Positions 8,063-17,616 are shown, counted from the first letter of the stretch. The stretch is DNA of 64,000 bases from an uncultured Pelagibacteraceae bacterium (GCA_902617525.1 CACMWW010000003.1:1-64000), one strand, 5' to 3'. Notes: generated by a model not told the origin, from the sequence alone. Program-made: numbers and translations.

Positions 8063-8970
8063 TGAAAAATTTTATAGATATAAAAGAACTCTCAAAGAGT
8101 GAATTAACTAGTTTATTAAATGATGCCTTGCAAAATAAGAGGTCAAAAACAACAATACAGAATCATCTGAATGGTAAAAACCTAGTATTATTTTTTGAAA
8201 AAAAATCTACCAGAACAAGGTTGTCATTTGATATTGCAATAAAACAATTGGGAGGCTCCACAACAATTTTAAATAAGGAAGATATTCACCTGGGTAATGA
8301 CAAAGAAAGCGTAAGTGATACGATTAATACTTTTGGACTATATGCTGACGGACTTATTCTTAGGGTCAACGATCATAAAACTATAATGAGTGCCTCCAAG
8401 CTATCTCATTTGCCTGTGATAAATGCACTATCAAATTTATCACATCCTTGTCAGTGCCTGGCTGGACTGATGACGTTATTAGAGGAGAGGGGTAGTTTAG
8501 AAAAATTGAATATTGTTTGGATGGGGCCTATTACAAATGTAGCAAATTCTTGGATTGAGGCTTTTAAAAAAGAATTAGGCTTCTCACTTAATATTTTTTG
8601 TCCAGAGGCTTGGTTTGAAAAGTATAAAGAAAAAATGCAGGAATACGACATTTCAACTGATCTTGATGATATTGTACATCATCATATAAATGACCAAATT
8701 CTTGCTCACGCTGATGCCGTGATGACGGATACATGGAAATCAATGGGTGAGGATACGAAAAATCAGGATTATGATTTGATTAAAGAATTCAGAGTTACCG
8801 AAAAGGTAATGAGAATGGCTAAATCGGATAGTATTTTTATGCACTGTCTTCCAGCAAATAGAAATGAGGAAGTTGAAGCAAGTGTGATAGATGGAAATAA
8901 TTCAAGGGTTTGGCAAGAAGCGAGTAATAGACTGTTTGTTCAAAAGGAAATTTTAAAAAAAATGTTTTAA
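8062..8970 (+). CDS. argF: Ornithine carbamoyltransferase
   Basis: This enzyme joins ornithine and carbamoyl phosphate to give citrulline in arginine synthesis. The carbamoyl-phosphate motif STRTR (EKKSTRTRLSFD, about residue 50), the SHPCQ motif (about residue 127) and the ornithine-binding HCLPAN (about residue 265) are all intact. The track opens the frame at a TTG six codons earlier; the ATG at 8062 overlaps the argD stop as TAATG and gives MKNFIDIKELSK, the usual start for the family (302 aa). Its stop directly abuts the convergent trkH stop. Confidence 0.96.
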   Translation: MKNFIDIKELSKSELTSLLNDALQNKRSKTTIQNHLNGKNLVLFFEKKSTRTRLSFDIAIKQLGGSTTILNKEDIHLGNDKESVSDTINTFGLYADGLILRVNDHKTIMSASKLSHLPVINALSNLSHPCQCLAGLMTLLEERGSLEKLNIVWMGPITNVANSWIEAFKKELGFSLNIFCPEAWFEKYKEKMQEYDISTDLDDIVHHHINDQILAHADAVMTDTWKSMGEDTKNQDYDLIKEFRVTEKVMRMAKSDSIFMHCLPANRNEEVEASVIDGNNSRVWQEASNRLFVQKEILKKMF

Positions 8971-10422
8971 TTATTTCTTCCAAAAGGCAGGATGAAAGAT
9001 AACTAATACAGTTAATATCTCTAATCTACCTAATAACATTGAGAATATAAGTATCCACTTAGCAGGATCTGAAACTGCATAAAAAGAATTTTCTGGACCT
9101 ATTGTGGCCCCAAGTCCTGGCCCGACATTGGCAAGAGAAGTCGCGGCTGCTGACAATGAAGTCACAAAGTCAAGCTCAGTCATAGATAAAAGCAAAGTAA
9201 TAGTTATGAAACTGAGTATGAATATAAAAAAGAAACTCATGACTGAAGATGTTACTTCATCCTGGATTTTTCTATGATTATAGTGCGGAACAAATACACC
9301 GTGAGGATGTAAGAGCTTTTGAATTTGCATTTTTAAAGTTTCAAATAATATCTGAAATCTAAAGACCTTGATCCCACAAGTAGTTGATCCAGCACACCCG
9401 CCAACAAACATCCCAAAAAAAAGTAAGTAAATTGGAAATGGTCCCCACAGATTATAATTATCAGAAGTGTAACCCGTACCGGTTATAATTGAGACAACAT
9501 TAAATGCACCATGCCTTAAAGACTGTTCAAAATTTTTAAAATCTAATATCCATAAGTAAGAAATTACTAATAAAGAGCTTACTAAAATTATGATTAAAAA
9601 AGTTTTAATTTGGGTATCTCTAAAAAAACTTTTGATGCCATTACGTGTAACTTCAAGAAATATTAAAATTGGAAGGCTACTTAAGATCATAAATAAGATT
9701 GCAACGTATTCTGTTGATCGATTATCAAAGCTAGCGAAGGAGTCATTCCTTGTTGAAAAACCACCCGTAGCTATTGTTGTCATTGAATGAACTAAGGACT
9801 CGAAAATTCTCATGCCGCTTAACCAGTAAGATATGAAACAAAGAGCTGTCAACGATAAGTATATTATGATTACTGCAAAAGATACCTGCGCAGTTCTTGG
9901 TAAGATCTTTTCAGTTGTATCTGATGATTCTGTTCTGAAGACCTGCATTCCTCCGACTTGCAATACAGGAAGTATACTGATAGCCATGACTATTATGCCA
10001 ACCCCCCCGATCCATTGAAGAAGTCCTCGCCATAGCAGAATGCCCTCAGGCATAGACTTAATATCGCTAAGAATTGTCGATCCTGTTGTTGTAATGCCTG
10101 ACATGGACTCAAAAATTGAGTCTGTAAAACTAATATTAAGATTTGCTAAAAAAAAAGGCAGAGAACCAAAAATACAAATAAAAACCCAAGATAAAGTAGT
10201 AATTAAAAATGCATCTTGAGTTTGGATTTTATTTTCTGCAGCATTTCTAGTTGAAATAAAAAAAGTAATACCAAATCCTAGAGTAATTATTGAGCTTATC
10301 ATGAATGACTGCCATGTTTCATTGCTAAAAGCCAGGTCCAGAAATGCTGGTATTAGTAATATAGAACTTAATGCAATCAACAAATAACCTAATACATTAA
10401 GTATTATTTTAAAATTTATCAT
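8971..10422 (-). CDS. trkH: TrkH-family potassium uptake protein
   Basis: Ion-conducting subunit of a Trk/Ktr potassium importer in the inner membrane. The 483-aa protein contains the four pore-loop repeats with their filter segments: TTGST (about residue 113), ATGGF (about 222), GTGYT (about 317) and NVGPG (about 437). Each has the central glycine of the superfamily. The regulatory TrkA/KtrA subunit is not in the window. It lies 9 nt downstream of folE on the same strand and is convergent with argF with no spacer. Confidence 0.94.
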   Translation of the reverse strand: MINFKIILNVLGYLLIALSSILLIPAFLDLAFSNETWQSFMISSIITLGFGITFFISTRNAAENKIQTQDAFLITTLSWVFICIFGSLPFFLANLNISFTDSIFESMSGITTTGSTILSDIKSMPEGILLWRGLLQWIGGVGIIVMAISILPVLQVGGMQVFRTESSDTTEKILPRTAQVSFAVIIIYLSLTALCFISYWLSGMRIFESLVHSMTTIATGGFSTRNDSFASFDNRSTEYVAILFMILSSLPILIFLEVTRNGIKSFFRDTQIKTFLIIILVSSLLVISYLWILDFKNFEQSLRHGAFNVVSIITGTGYTSDNYNLWGPFPIYLLFFGMFVGGCAGSTTCGIKVFRFQILFETLKMQIQKLLHPHGVFVPHYNHRKIQDEVTSSVMSFFFIFILSFITITLLLSMTELDFVTSLSAAATSLANVGPGLGATIGPENSFYAVSDPAKWILIFSMLLGRLEILTVLVIFHPAFWKK

Positions 10423-10431
10423 TCTTAAGAT

Positions 10432-11037
10432 TTAATTTTTTTTGAGAATTGATCCTTGGTTGATCATGCTATAGAACTCTCTTCTCGTAGACGCATCAGT
10501 TCTAAACTTACCTAATAATTGACTAGTAACCATTGAAATACCTGGTGTACCAACACCACGTGTAGTCATACATTGATGTTGCGCCTCAACAACCACGGCA
10601 ACACCTTTCGGCTTTAAGACTTCTTGTATGCAATTTGCAATTTGTGCAGTGAGCTTTTCTTGGATCTGCATTCTTTTCATATATATCCTAGTAATTCTTG
10701 CAAGTTTACTAATACCAACCACTCTTTTATTTGGAAGATATGCAACATGTGCTGAACCAATAAATGGTGCAATATGATGTTCACAGTGAGATTCAATTCT
10801 AATATCTCTAAGCATTATTATTTCATCATATCCCTCAAGTTCATCGAAAGTTTTTTTTAATACTTCCTTTGGATCTTCATTATAACCTGCAAACCAGTCC
10901 TCATATGCTTTCACAACTCTTTTTGGCGTTTCAAGCACTCCTGGGCGTTTAACATCTTCACCCACGAATGCCATAAGGGTTTTAACGGCATCTTCTGCTT
11001 GTTGCCTTGTAGGTTTAATTGCTTTTCTTTTTTTCAT
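10432..11037 (-). CDS. folE: GTP cyclohydrolase I
   Basis: Type I GTP cyclohydrolase, which makes 7,8-dihydroneopterin triphosphate, the entry to folate (and often queuosine) synthesis. The zinc site and catalytic motifs are intact: [13 protein letters not shown] near residue 90 and [14 protein letters not shown] near residue 155; [14 protein letters not shown] is also diagnostic. Length (201 aa) is normal. It is divergent from lysK, and the gap contains a striking AT-rich inverted repeat. trkH follows after 9 nt, so the two may form one transcript although their functions are unrelated. Confidence 0.96.
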   Translation of the reverse strand: MKKRKAIKPTRQQAEDAVKTLMAFVGEDVKRPGVLETPKRVVKAYEDWFAGYNEDPKEVLKKTFDELEGYDEIIMLRDIRIESHCEHHIAPFIGSAHVAYLPNKRVVGISKLARITRIYMKRMQIQEKLTAQIANCIQEVLKPKGVAVVVEAQHQCMTTRGVGTPGISMVTSQLLGKFRTDASTRREFYSMINQGSILKKN

Positions 11038-11060
11038 AATGCAGAGTGAGTACTATATGA

Positions 11061-11083
11061 AAAACTATAAAATTTATAGTTTT
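11061..11083. promoter_or_regulatory. 23-bp AT-rich inverted repeat between folE and lysK
   Basis: The arms AAAACTATAAA and TTTATAGTTTT are perfect 11-bp complements around one central A. The repeat sits 24 nt upstream of the folE start and about 100 nt upstream of the preferred lysK ATG. It looks more like a repressor site or bidirectional control element than a terminator, since no T tract follows. AT-richness makes chance dyads commoner, but an 11-bp perfect arm is long. Confidence 0.45.
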
Positions 11084-11184
11084 ATTATTTGATAGATTTA
11101 TTAATCAGTAAAATTAAAAGATTATCATCAAAAAATTGTTTATTTTTCAGCGAATTGTACGATATATATGCTAATGTCAATATC

Positions 11185-12750
11185 ATGTTACTAAATAGCG
11201 AAATTAGTGAAAACTCTAAAGCCTGGCCAATTTTGGAAGCCAGAAAGATCATTAATCAAATCCAAAAAAAAAATAAGAAAAAAATAAGACTTCAAACTGG
11301 TTATGGGCCAAGCGGGCTTCCACACATAGGGACTTTCGGAGAGGTTGCAAGGACCACTATGGTGCTTAATGCTATAAAAGCGTTATCTGACTATGAAGTT
11401 GAATTGATTGCTTTTTCTGATGATATGGATGGATTAAGAAAAGTTCCTGATAATGTTCCTAACCAGGAAATTTTGGAAAAAAATTTAAATAAACCACTCA
11501 CCTCGATCCCAGATCCCTTTGAAACATCCAAGAGTTTTGGAAACCATAACAATGAAATGTTACAAGAATTTCTTGATAAGTTTGGGTTTAAATATTCTTT
11601 TAAGAGTGCAACAGAGCTTTATAAATCAGGTTTTTTTAACGACCAATTAATTAAAGTTTTGAATTCTTATGATCAGATTAAAAAAATAATATTACCTACA
11701 CTAGGAGAGGAAAGAAAAAAAACGTACAGTCCATTTTTGCCGATTTGCTTAGAAACAGGACATGTACTCGAAGTTGAGATTATTTCAATTAATACTGAAA
11801 AAAATACGATTGTTTATCTTAAGAATAATAAGGAAATCGAACAGTCAATTTTAGATGGTAATTGCAAACTACAATGGAAAGTGGACTGGGCAATGAGGTG
11901 GTGTGCTTTAGATATTGATTATGAAATGTATGGTAAAGACTTGATACCAACTTTTCAACTTTCATCAAAAGTATGCCGTGCATTAGGACATCAACCTCCT
12001 GAAAATTATTTCTATGAGTTGTTTCTCGATCAAAATGGAGAAAAAATTTCAAAATCAAAGGGAAATGGTTTAAGCATTGAAGAATGGTTATCTTATGCTC
12101 CTAAGGAAACATTAAGTTACTTTATGTACCAAAATCCAAGACGAGCAAAAAAATTATTTTTGGATGTTATCCCCAAATCAGTTGATGAATTTTTGAATCA
12201 TCTAAATAAATTTAATGACCAAAATGATAATGAAAAAATTGAAAATCCAGTGTGGCACATCATGAATAGTCAAAATTATATTGGTTCGATACCCATTTCT
12301 TTCAATTTAATATTAAATTTAGTTTCAGCAAGTGGCAAAAATGATCCAGAATTCATTCTTAATTTTATAAAAAAATATGATGGTTCAGTTATCAATTCTG
12401 ATCATAATTTCATGTTAGAGTTAATAACTGGAGCAATTTCATTTGAACAGAATGTTAATGCCGATAAAATTCAGTATAAAGTACCTAATGCAGAAGAGAA
12501 AAATATTTTTTTAGATTTAATTAATCGAATTGAACTTTTGCCAAATAATGTAGATGCTGAGACTATACAGACTGAAATATATCAAATAGGTAAAGATCAT
12601 AATTTCGATAATTTAAGAGACTGGTTCAAACTTATTTATCAAGTCCTATTTGGTAAAACTGATGGACCAAGGTTCGGAACTTTTATTGCTATTTATGGCA
12701 TTAAAGAAACTATACAGCTCATCAGAGAAAGAATAAAAGTGAGTAGATGA
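11185..12750 (+). CDS. lysK: Lysyl-tRNA synthetase, class I
   Basis: Class I LysRS charges tRNA-Lys. It is the archaeal-type enzyme found in many Alphaproteobacteria in place of class II LysS. The HIGH-like motif is PSGLPHIGTFGE (about residue 45) and the KMSKS-like motif is KISKSKGNG (about residue 290). The track frame opens with a TTG at 11089, but those 32 residues do not resemble the family. The ATG at 11185 gives MLLNSEISENSKAWPILEAR, close to the usual KAWP start, and a 521-aa protein. It overlaps pyrD by 4 nt (ATGA). Confidence 0.93.
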   Translation: MLLNSEISENSKAWPILEARKIINQIQKKNKKKIRLQTGYGPSGLPHIGTFGEVARTTMVLNAIKALSDYEVELIAFSDDMDGLRKVPDNVPNQEILEKNLNKPLTSIPDPFETSKSFGNHNNEMLQEFLDKFGFKYSFKSATELYKSGFFNDQLIKVLNSYDQIKKIILPTLGEERKKTYSPFLPICLETGHVLEVEIISINTEKNTIVYLKNNKEIEQSILDGNCKLQWKVDWAMRWCALDIDYEMYGKDLIPTFQLSSKVCRALGHQPPENYFYELFLDQNGEKISKSKGNGLSIEEWLSYAPKETLSYFMYQNPRRAKKLFLDVIPKSVDEFLNHLNKFNDQNDNEKIENPVWHIMNSQNYIGSIPISFNLILNLVSASGKNDPEFILNFIKKYDGSVINSDHNFMLELITGAISFEQNVNADKIQYKVPNAEEKNIFLDLINRIELLPNNVDAETIQTEIYQIGKDHNFDNLRDWFKLIYQVLFGKTDGPRFGTFIAIYGIKETIQLIRERIKVSR

Positions 12751-13790
12751 TTAGTTTGTTAACCGGTCTACTTCAACTTTTACCGCCTGAGACTGCTCAT
12801 AACTTCACAATTCAATTAACAAAATATGGAAGCTCCTTACTAGGTCCAGGTTTTAAGGATCAAAGTTTGCAGACTAATATAAAAGGTCTAAGTTTCAGTA
12901 ATCCACTAGGTATTGCTGCTGGTTTTGATAAAAATGCTGAATTAATAGATCCTTTACTAAAGATTGGGTTTGGATTTGTGGAATGTGGAACCGTCACACC
13001 ATTACCCCAATTTGGAAATCCAAAGCCAAGAGTTTTTAGATTAAAACAGGATAATGCTATAATTAATAGATTAGGTTTTAATAACAATGGAGAAAAGAGA
13101 TTTGTAAAGAATCTTATGTCTGCAAAAAAGACAGGTATTGTTGGATCAAATATTGGACCAAATAAAAACTCTAAAAATTTCATTGATGATTATTTAAAAA
13201 TTTACAGAAAGATTTCAGTCTCTTGTGATTATGTTACCATTAATGTTTCATCTCCAAATACTGAAGCCCTACGTGAATTGCAAAGAAAAGAGTGTCTTGA
13301 AGTACTTTTAAGAGAAGTATCTCAAATTAGGGATGAGGAAAAAAATAAAAAACCAGTGATGCTAAAAATTGATCCAGATAATACAAATGAACACTACAGT
13401 ATGATTCTTAATGTTGTTAATAAATATAATATCGATGGAATAATTGCTACAAATACATCACTTTCACGGCCAGAGATCTTACGAGATCTCAATAAGAAAA
13501 GAGAGGGAGGGTTATCTGGTACTCCGATAAAAGATTTATCAGATAAAGTTTTGAAATTTTTATATCGAGAGACTAATCAAGAAATCATTTTAATTGGCGC
13601 AGGTGGAGTTGGTAGTGCATTGGACGTATATAATAAAATTAAATTAGGTGCATCTTTAGTGCAAATGTATACCTCACTCACTTATGGCGGTCCGCAACTG
13701 ATAAATAAGATATTGATTGATCTTGTTAAACTTATCAAAGATGACGGATTTATTAATATTTCAGAAGCAGTGGGTGTAAATAATAAATGA
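12747..13790 (+). CDS. pyrD: Dihydroorotate dehydrogenase (quinone), class 2
   Basis: Membrane-associated FMN enzyme of pyrimidine synthesis that oxidises dihydroorotate to orotate with quinone as acceptor. The N-terminal hydrophobic helices (about residues 1-30) are those of class 2 enzymes. Visible motifs include NPLGIAAGFDKN, VECGTVTPLPQFGNPKPR, the catalytic serine in TINVSSPNT (about residue 174), IIATNTS and the FMN-phosphate segment LIGAGGVGS. Length (347 aa) is normal. It overlaps lysK upstream and the TetR gene downstream by 4 nt each, so it lies within a coupled operon. Confidence 0.95.
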   Translation: MISLLTGLLQLLPPETAHNFTIQLTKYGSSLLGPGFKDQSLQTNIKGLSFSNPLGIAAGFDKNAELIDPLLKIGFGFVECGTVTPLPQFGNPKPRVFRLKQDNAIINRLGFNNNGEKRFVKNLMSAKKTGIVGSNIGPNKNSKNFIDDYLKIYRKISVSCDYVTINVSSPNTEALRELQRKECLEVLLREVSQIRDEEKNKKPVMLKIDPDNTNEHYSMILNVVNKYNIDGIIATNTSLSRPEILRDLNKKREGGLSGTPIKDLSDKVLKFLYRETNQEIILIGAGGVGSALDVYNKIKLGASLVQMYTSLTYGGPQLINKILIDLVKLIKDDGFINISEAVGVNNK

Positions 13791-14401
13791 ATAAAAACAT
13801 TGATCTTCCTTTTAAAAAAAGAAAGAGGCAGTTAAATAAACAACAGAATCGCGACTCGATAATTTTAGCTTCAAGAAAAGTTTTTACTGAAAAGGGCCTT
13901 GACAGTTCTAATGTAAGAGAGATTGTATCTGAGGCTGGCTTAGGTTCTGGTACGTTCTATAATTATTTTGATGATAAAGTTGAAGTTTTTTTAGTTATTG
14001 TAAATAGGCTTATTAACGAATTTAGTAACTTTATCATACCTGAAATTAATAAAGCTAAAACATTTGATGAGTTAGTTAGTATTGCTTTTAATAGCTGGTT
14101 TAACTGGATATCTAATGATGCAGAAAATTATATTTTTTTCAAAAATAATAAAAAGTATATATTGGATCTTAAATGGTTGGGTCAAAATTCAAGAGAATAC
14201 CAAAATTTTAATAAAAAACTGCTAGAAGTAACAGTTAATATGTCAAAAATTATTAGATTTCCTCAAAATGATATTTCACTTATGGTAACATCTGTCATTG
14301 CTGTTAGCGTTAATCTTGGCGATCAATTATTGGAACGAAACGATTTAAAACCATCTGAGGTAAGCTTATTCGCAACTAAATTATTTTTAAAAGGATTATA
14401 G
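13787..14401 (+). CDS. TetR/AcrR-family transcriptional regulator
   Basis: A 204-aa one-component repressor. The N-terminal helix-turn-helix covers about residues 18-65: RDSIILASRKVFTEKGLDSS, then VREIVSEAGLGSGTFYNYFDDK, the classic TetR recognition helix. The C-terminal ligand/dimer domain is variable and gives no clue to the effector. Its start overlaps pyrD by 4 nt and the SDR gene begins 6 nt after its stop. Regulation of the SDR or of nearby fatty-acid genes is plausible but only inferred from position. Confidence 0.9.
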   Translation: MNKNIDLPFKKRKRQLNKQQNRDSIILASRKVFTEKGLDSSNVREIVSEAGLGSGTFYNYFDDKVEVFLVIVNRLINEFSNFIIPEINKAKTFDELVSIAFNSWFNWISNDAENYIFFKNNKKYILDLKWLGQNSREYQNFNKKLLEVTVNMSKIIRFPQNDISLMVTSVIAVSVNLGDQLLERNDLKPSEVSLFATKLFLKGL

Positions 14402-14407
14402 CTTTAA

Positions 14408-15211
14408 ATGACAAAGAGTATATTTATTACTGGAGCAGCATCAGGAATAGGTAAGGCAACTGCAATATCGTTTGCTGAAAACGGATGGAATGTAGGACTC
14501 TTTGATATCAATCAAGAAGGTCTGAAAGAGGTAGCCGAAATCATTGGTCATAATAAATGTATGTATCAAAAGTTAGATGTAACAAATATTAAAGATTGGA
14601 TTGAAGCAGAAAAAAGTTTCTCACAGTATACAGGCGGTAGGTGTGATATATTTTTTAATAATGCGGGTATAGCAAACTTTGCTGGAGCATTTGAGGATAT
14701 AAAGATTGAGGAAATGAACAAAATAATTGATGTAAACTTTAAAGGTGTTGTTAATGGATGTTTTACAATGCTTGAAATTTTAAAAAATACGAAAAACAGC
14801 ATGCTACTTAACACAAGTTCAGTTGCGGGACTTATCACAGCGCCAGGCATATCAGTTTATGGAGCAACAAAGCATGCCGTAAGCTCTCTTACCGAAAATT
14901 TGCGAATTGAGTTTGAGCGGTATGGCATTAAAGTATCTGAAATTAATCCTTGGTTTACCGAAACACCTATCTTAGACGCTGAAGCTGTTACTACTGGTGC
15001 AAAAAGTCAATTAGACCGTGAATTTGTCAATCAAAAAACAAAAGTTTATCCAGTTGAAAAAGTCGTAAATTCAGTTTGGTCAGCTTATAACTCAAGTAGA
15101 ATTCATCATCCAGTTGGATTTGAAGCAAAGTTTGCGTCTTTTTTTATGAGACACCTTCCATCACTCATAAGAGGTTTGAGCAAAAAGCTTTTTAAGGACT
15201 CTTTTATCTAG
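14408..15211 (+). CDS. SDR-family oxidoreductase
   Basis: A classical short-chain dehydrogenase/reductase (267 aa). The cofactor motif is ITGAASGIGKAT (about residues 6-17), followed by FNNAGIA (about 83), the catalytic serine in NTSSVAG (about 142) and YGATKHAVS (about 155). An acidic residue after strand 2 (GLFDIN) favours NAD. The substrate is not evident; a basic C-terminal segment (FFMRHLPSLIRGLSKKLF) may contact membranes. It ends the lysK-pyrD-tetR-SDR run and shares a CTAG bidirectional stop with the convergent SDR gene. Confidence 0.88.
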   Translation: MTKSIFITGAASGIGKATAISFAENGWNVGLFDINQEGLKEVAEIIGHNKCMYQKLDVTNIKDWIEAEKSFSQYTGGRCDIFFNNAGIANFAGAFEDIKIEEMNKIIDVNFKGVVNGCFTMLEILKNTKNSMLLNTSSVAGLITAPGISVYGATKHAVSSLTENLRIEFERYGIKVSEINPWFTETPILDAEAVTTGAKSQLDREFVNQKTKVYPVEKVVNSVWSAYNSSRIHHPVGFEAKFASFFMRHLPSLIRGLSKKLFKDSFI

Positions 15212-16083
15212 ACAGACCTTTTTGCTTTATCAGCATCATTTGAAGCTTTAATCATATTTCTGAGTTGTTCCCACTCTTGATCGGTTACATCTTTTAACAT
15301 TTCATAGAAATTACCCGCATGATTTAACCATTGAGCCCCATCAATAGTAATGATTTCTCCTGTTAAGTAATCAACTCCATCAGCCATTAAGAAAGTTGCT
15401 AAATTTGCGAGCTCACTGAGCTCTCCAGTTCTTTTCATCGGAATCGACTCCATCATATTTGCACCTTTGCCACCTGGCGCTAATCTATCCCATGCACCTT
15501 TGGTCGGAAATGGTCCAGGCGAGATAGCATTTAATCTTATACCTCTATTCCCCCATTCAGCTGCAAGAGATCTAGTCATTGTTGCTAAACCAGACTTAGA
15601 CATTGCTGATGGAACTGTATATGGACCACTGCTATCAATCCATGTAGTTAAAATAGAAATTATACTTCCTTTTAGATTTTCAGCTAACCACCTCTTACCT
15701 ATTGCATTTGTCATGTAAAAAGTTCCATTGAAAACAATGTTAGAGATAGCAGTAAATGCTCTTGGAGATAAATCTTCTGTTCTCGAAATAAAATTTCCTG
15801 CAGCATTATTTAATAGCCCTGTTAGTGGTCCTTCACTCCAAATTTCATCCACCATATCTTCTATTGCTTCAGGAACCTTAATATCACATGAGATTGATCT
15901 TACAGATCCTCCGTGCATATCCATAAGCTCTTTTGCCGTTTCATCTAGTACTGACTTTCTTCTGCCACAGATATAGACATCAGCACCTAGTTCTAAGTAC
16001 CTTGTCGCCATTGCTTTACCAAGTCCCGAGCCTCCACCAGAAACTAAAATTCTTTTATTTTTCAATAAATCTTTTTGAAACAT
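15208..16083 (-). CDS. SDR-family reductase, 2,4-dienoyl-CoA reductase (DECR)-like
   Basis: The sequence follows the DECR branch of SDRs, which remove double bases at C4 of dienoyl-CoA during oxidation of unsaturated fatty acids with NADPH. Cues are SGGGSGLGKAMATRYLELGA, NNAAGNF, VPSAMSKSGLATMTRSLAAEWG and SPGPFPTKGA. In place of the usual YxxxK, DECRs use SxxxK, as here. At the position 15 residues before the lysine, where human DECR1 has its catalytic Tyr, this protein has Trp (TTWIDSSG). The start at 16083 is fixed by AGGAG seven bases upstream; the track start at 16101 is six codons too long. Final length 291 aa. Confidence 0.85.
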   Translation of the reverse strand: MFQKDLLKNKRILVSGGGSGLGKAMATRYLELGADVYICGRRKSVLDETAKELMDMHGGSVRSISCDIKVPEAIEDMVDEIWSEGPLTGLLNNAAGNFISRTEDLSPRAFTAISNIVFNGTFYMTNAIGKRWLAENLKGSIISILTTWIDSSGPYTVPSAMSKSGLATMTRSLAAEWGNRGIRLNAISPGPFPTKGAWDRLAPGGKGANMMESIPMKRTGELSELANLATFLMADGVDYLTGEIITIDGAQWLNHAGNFYEMLKDVTDQEWEQLRNMIKASNDADKAKRSV

Positions 16084-16093
16084 ATTCACTCCT
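16084..16093 (-). promoter_or_regulatory. Shine-Dalgarno site fixing the DECR-like start
   Basis: Read on the minus strand, AGGAGTGAAT lies between the ccdA-like stop at 16094 and the ATG at 16083. The AGGAG core at ideal spacing decides in favour of 16083 over the upstream in-frame ATG. Confidence 0.75.
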
Positions 16094-16825
16094 TTATCCA
16101 AATTGCGCTAAGAATGGAAAATACTTTATAAAAAAGAAAGCCAATTCTTGAATTCTGTTTGTTAGTATCAGAATACCAAATAAAATTAGTAAAACACCAG
16201 TAAAAATTTCAATTAATCTTATGTAATTTCTTATTCTTGATAAAAATTTCATAAAGCCATTTATTGCATATGCCGCTATCAGAAAAGGTATGCCCAAGCC
16301 AGCTGAATACAGCATTAGTAAAGCTATTCCATACGTTACCGTCTCTGAGCTTGCGGCTATCGATAAAACACTTCCTAGAATAGGCCCAATGCAAGGTGTC
16401 CATCCAAATGCAAATGATAAACCAATTACATAAGAGCCAACTATACCTGGTCTATAACTTTCAATTTGGTATCTCATCTCCCTATTTAAAAATGGTATTT
16501 GTACGATTTGCATAAAATGAATACCAAATATGATAATTATTATCCCTCCAGCAATACGTAAAATATCGAGATATTCATAAACTAAGCTACTTAGTAAAGT
16601 TGCAGAAGCACCTAAGATTACAAATACAGTTGAAAACCCAAACACAAAACTTAATGAAAAGCTAAAAACCTTTTTTTTAATGTCATCACCTTGGTCCAAT
16701 TGTAATTTATCCAAACTAGTTCCCGCCATAAAACACAAGTAACCTGGAACAATTGGTAATACACATGGAGATAGAAAACTAAGGAGTCCCGCTAGAATTA
16801 CATATAAATATGATATTTCAGTCAC
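16094..16825 (-). CDS. ccdA: CcdA/DsbD-family thiol-disulfide transmembrane protein
   Basis: A 243-aa inner-membrane protein with six or more helices that passes electrons from cytoplasmic thioredoxin to periplasmic thiol proteins, often for cytochrome c maturation. The two redox cysteines are in FLSPCVLPIVPGYL (about residue 21) and FGWTPCIGPILG (about residue 140), each with the family prolines. Its start abuts the end of the TIGR02186 gene (shared base at 16825). The TSUP-TIGR02186-ccdA order suggests handling of a sulfur compound or reductant in the periplasm, which is inference. Confidence 0.88.
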   Translation of the reverse strand: MTEISYLYVILAGLLSFLSPCVLPIVPGYLCFMAGTSLDKLQLDQGDDIKKKVFSFSLSFVFGFSTVFVILGASATLLSSLVYEYLDILRIAGGIIIIIFGIHFMQIVQIPFLNREMRYQIESYRPGIVGSYVIGLSFAFGWTPCIGPILGSVLSIAASSETVTYGIALLMLYSAGLGIPFLIAAYAINGFMKFLSRIRNYIRLIEIFTGVLLILFGILILTNRIQELAFFFIKYFPFLAQFG

Positions 16826-17616
16826 TATATTCTTCTAAATCTTTTAAATATTTCAGCACCACTCCAGCCAATAATTATTGCAATTATCAAAGAAATCAAT
16901 CCGTAAAAAAATGGATAGTTTTTTGAAAATGAGTAGATTGCTTCCTCAATTCCAACTCTAGTAACCATAAAGTTGTAAGAATATTCCTGAGATACCTGAT
17001 TATCTATAATTAAATGAAGATTAACAGTGTATTCTCCTACAGGAACGGTATTCGGAATATCAATATAAGATCTGAATAGATTTCCATCAATTATTTCAAT
17101 TTCATCTGAAACTTGTTTGTACAAACTATCATTTTGTTTTGTTCTAATTAGAGCATTATAGAATTCCTCTTTTTCCTTTTCATTTATAATGCTTCCCCAA
17201 TCAGTAGTAAGTAAGCTCCAATCAATCATCTCTGATTTTTTCTTCTCAAGTAGTCCAATTTGATTATTTATTAAAAATTCATCTGTAAGTTCAGACGTAC
17301 TCGAAAGATAATAGAAACCCGGCACATCTCTGAAAATTACACTTTTAGAATTCAACCAAAAACCGAAATATGAGTCTTTCTTTCTTAACGCAACATCCTC
17401 AGGAGGGCCAACAACTTCTATAAGTATGTCACTTTTACTATCTCTTGACTGAGATGGATCAGAATAAAATGCCCCAAAAACGAGAAGCTCTTCACCAGAA
17501 AAGTTTGCGTCTATATATATTTCTTCCTGGTCTGAGCCAATTACAAGTGCAAATGAAATTGTTGGTGTCAACATTCCAGTCAAAAAATAAAATAAAATAA
17601 TTAATTGTTTGATCAT
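16825..17616 (-). CDS. TIGR02186-family membrane-anchored protein
   Basis: A 263-aa conserved protein typical of Alphaproteobacteria and commonly found beside TauE/SafE transporters, as here. It has a signal peptide (about residues 1-23), a periplasmic beta-rich domain that begins with the family-like LVIGSDQEEIYIDANFSGEELLVFGA and a C-terminal membrane helix (about 235-255) followed by a short basic tail. No catalytic motif is visible. Its start shares one base with the TSUP stop (TGATG), so translation is coupled. It is probably an accessory subunit of the transporter, but no function is established. Confidence 0.8.
   Translation of the reverse strand: MIKQLIILFYFLTGMLTPTISFALVIGSDQEEIYIDANFSGEELLVFGAFYSDPSQSRDSKSDILIEVVGPPEDVALRKKDSYFGFWLNSKSVIFRDVPGFYYLSSTSELTDEFLINNQIGLLEKKKSEMIDWSLLTTDWGSIINEKEKEEFYNALIRTKQNDSLYKQVSDEIEIIDGNLFRSYIDIPNTVPVGEYTVNLHLIIDNQVSQEYSYNFMVTRVGIEEAIYSFSKNYPFFYGLISLIIAIIIGWSGAEIFKRFRRI

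Noticed and set aside
11089-11184. N-terminal extension of LysK from the TTG at 11089
   Set aside because: The 32 added residues do not resemble the family and the ATG at 11185 gives the expected N-terminus.
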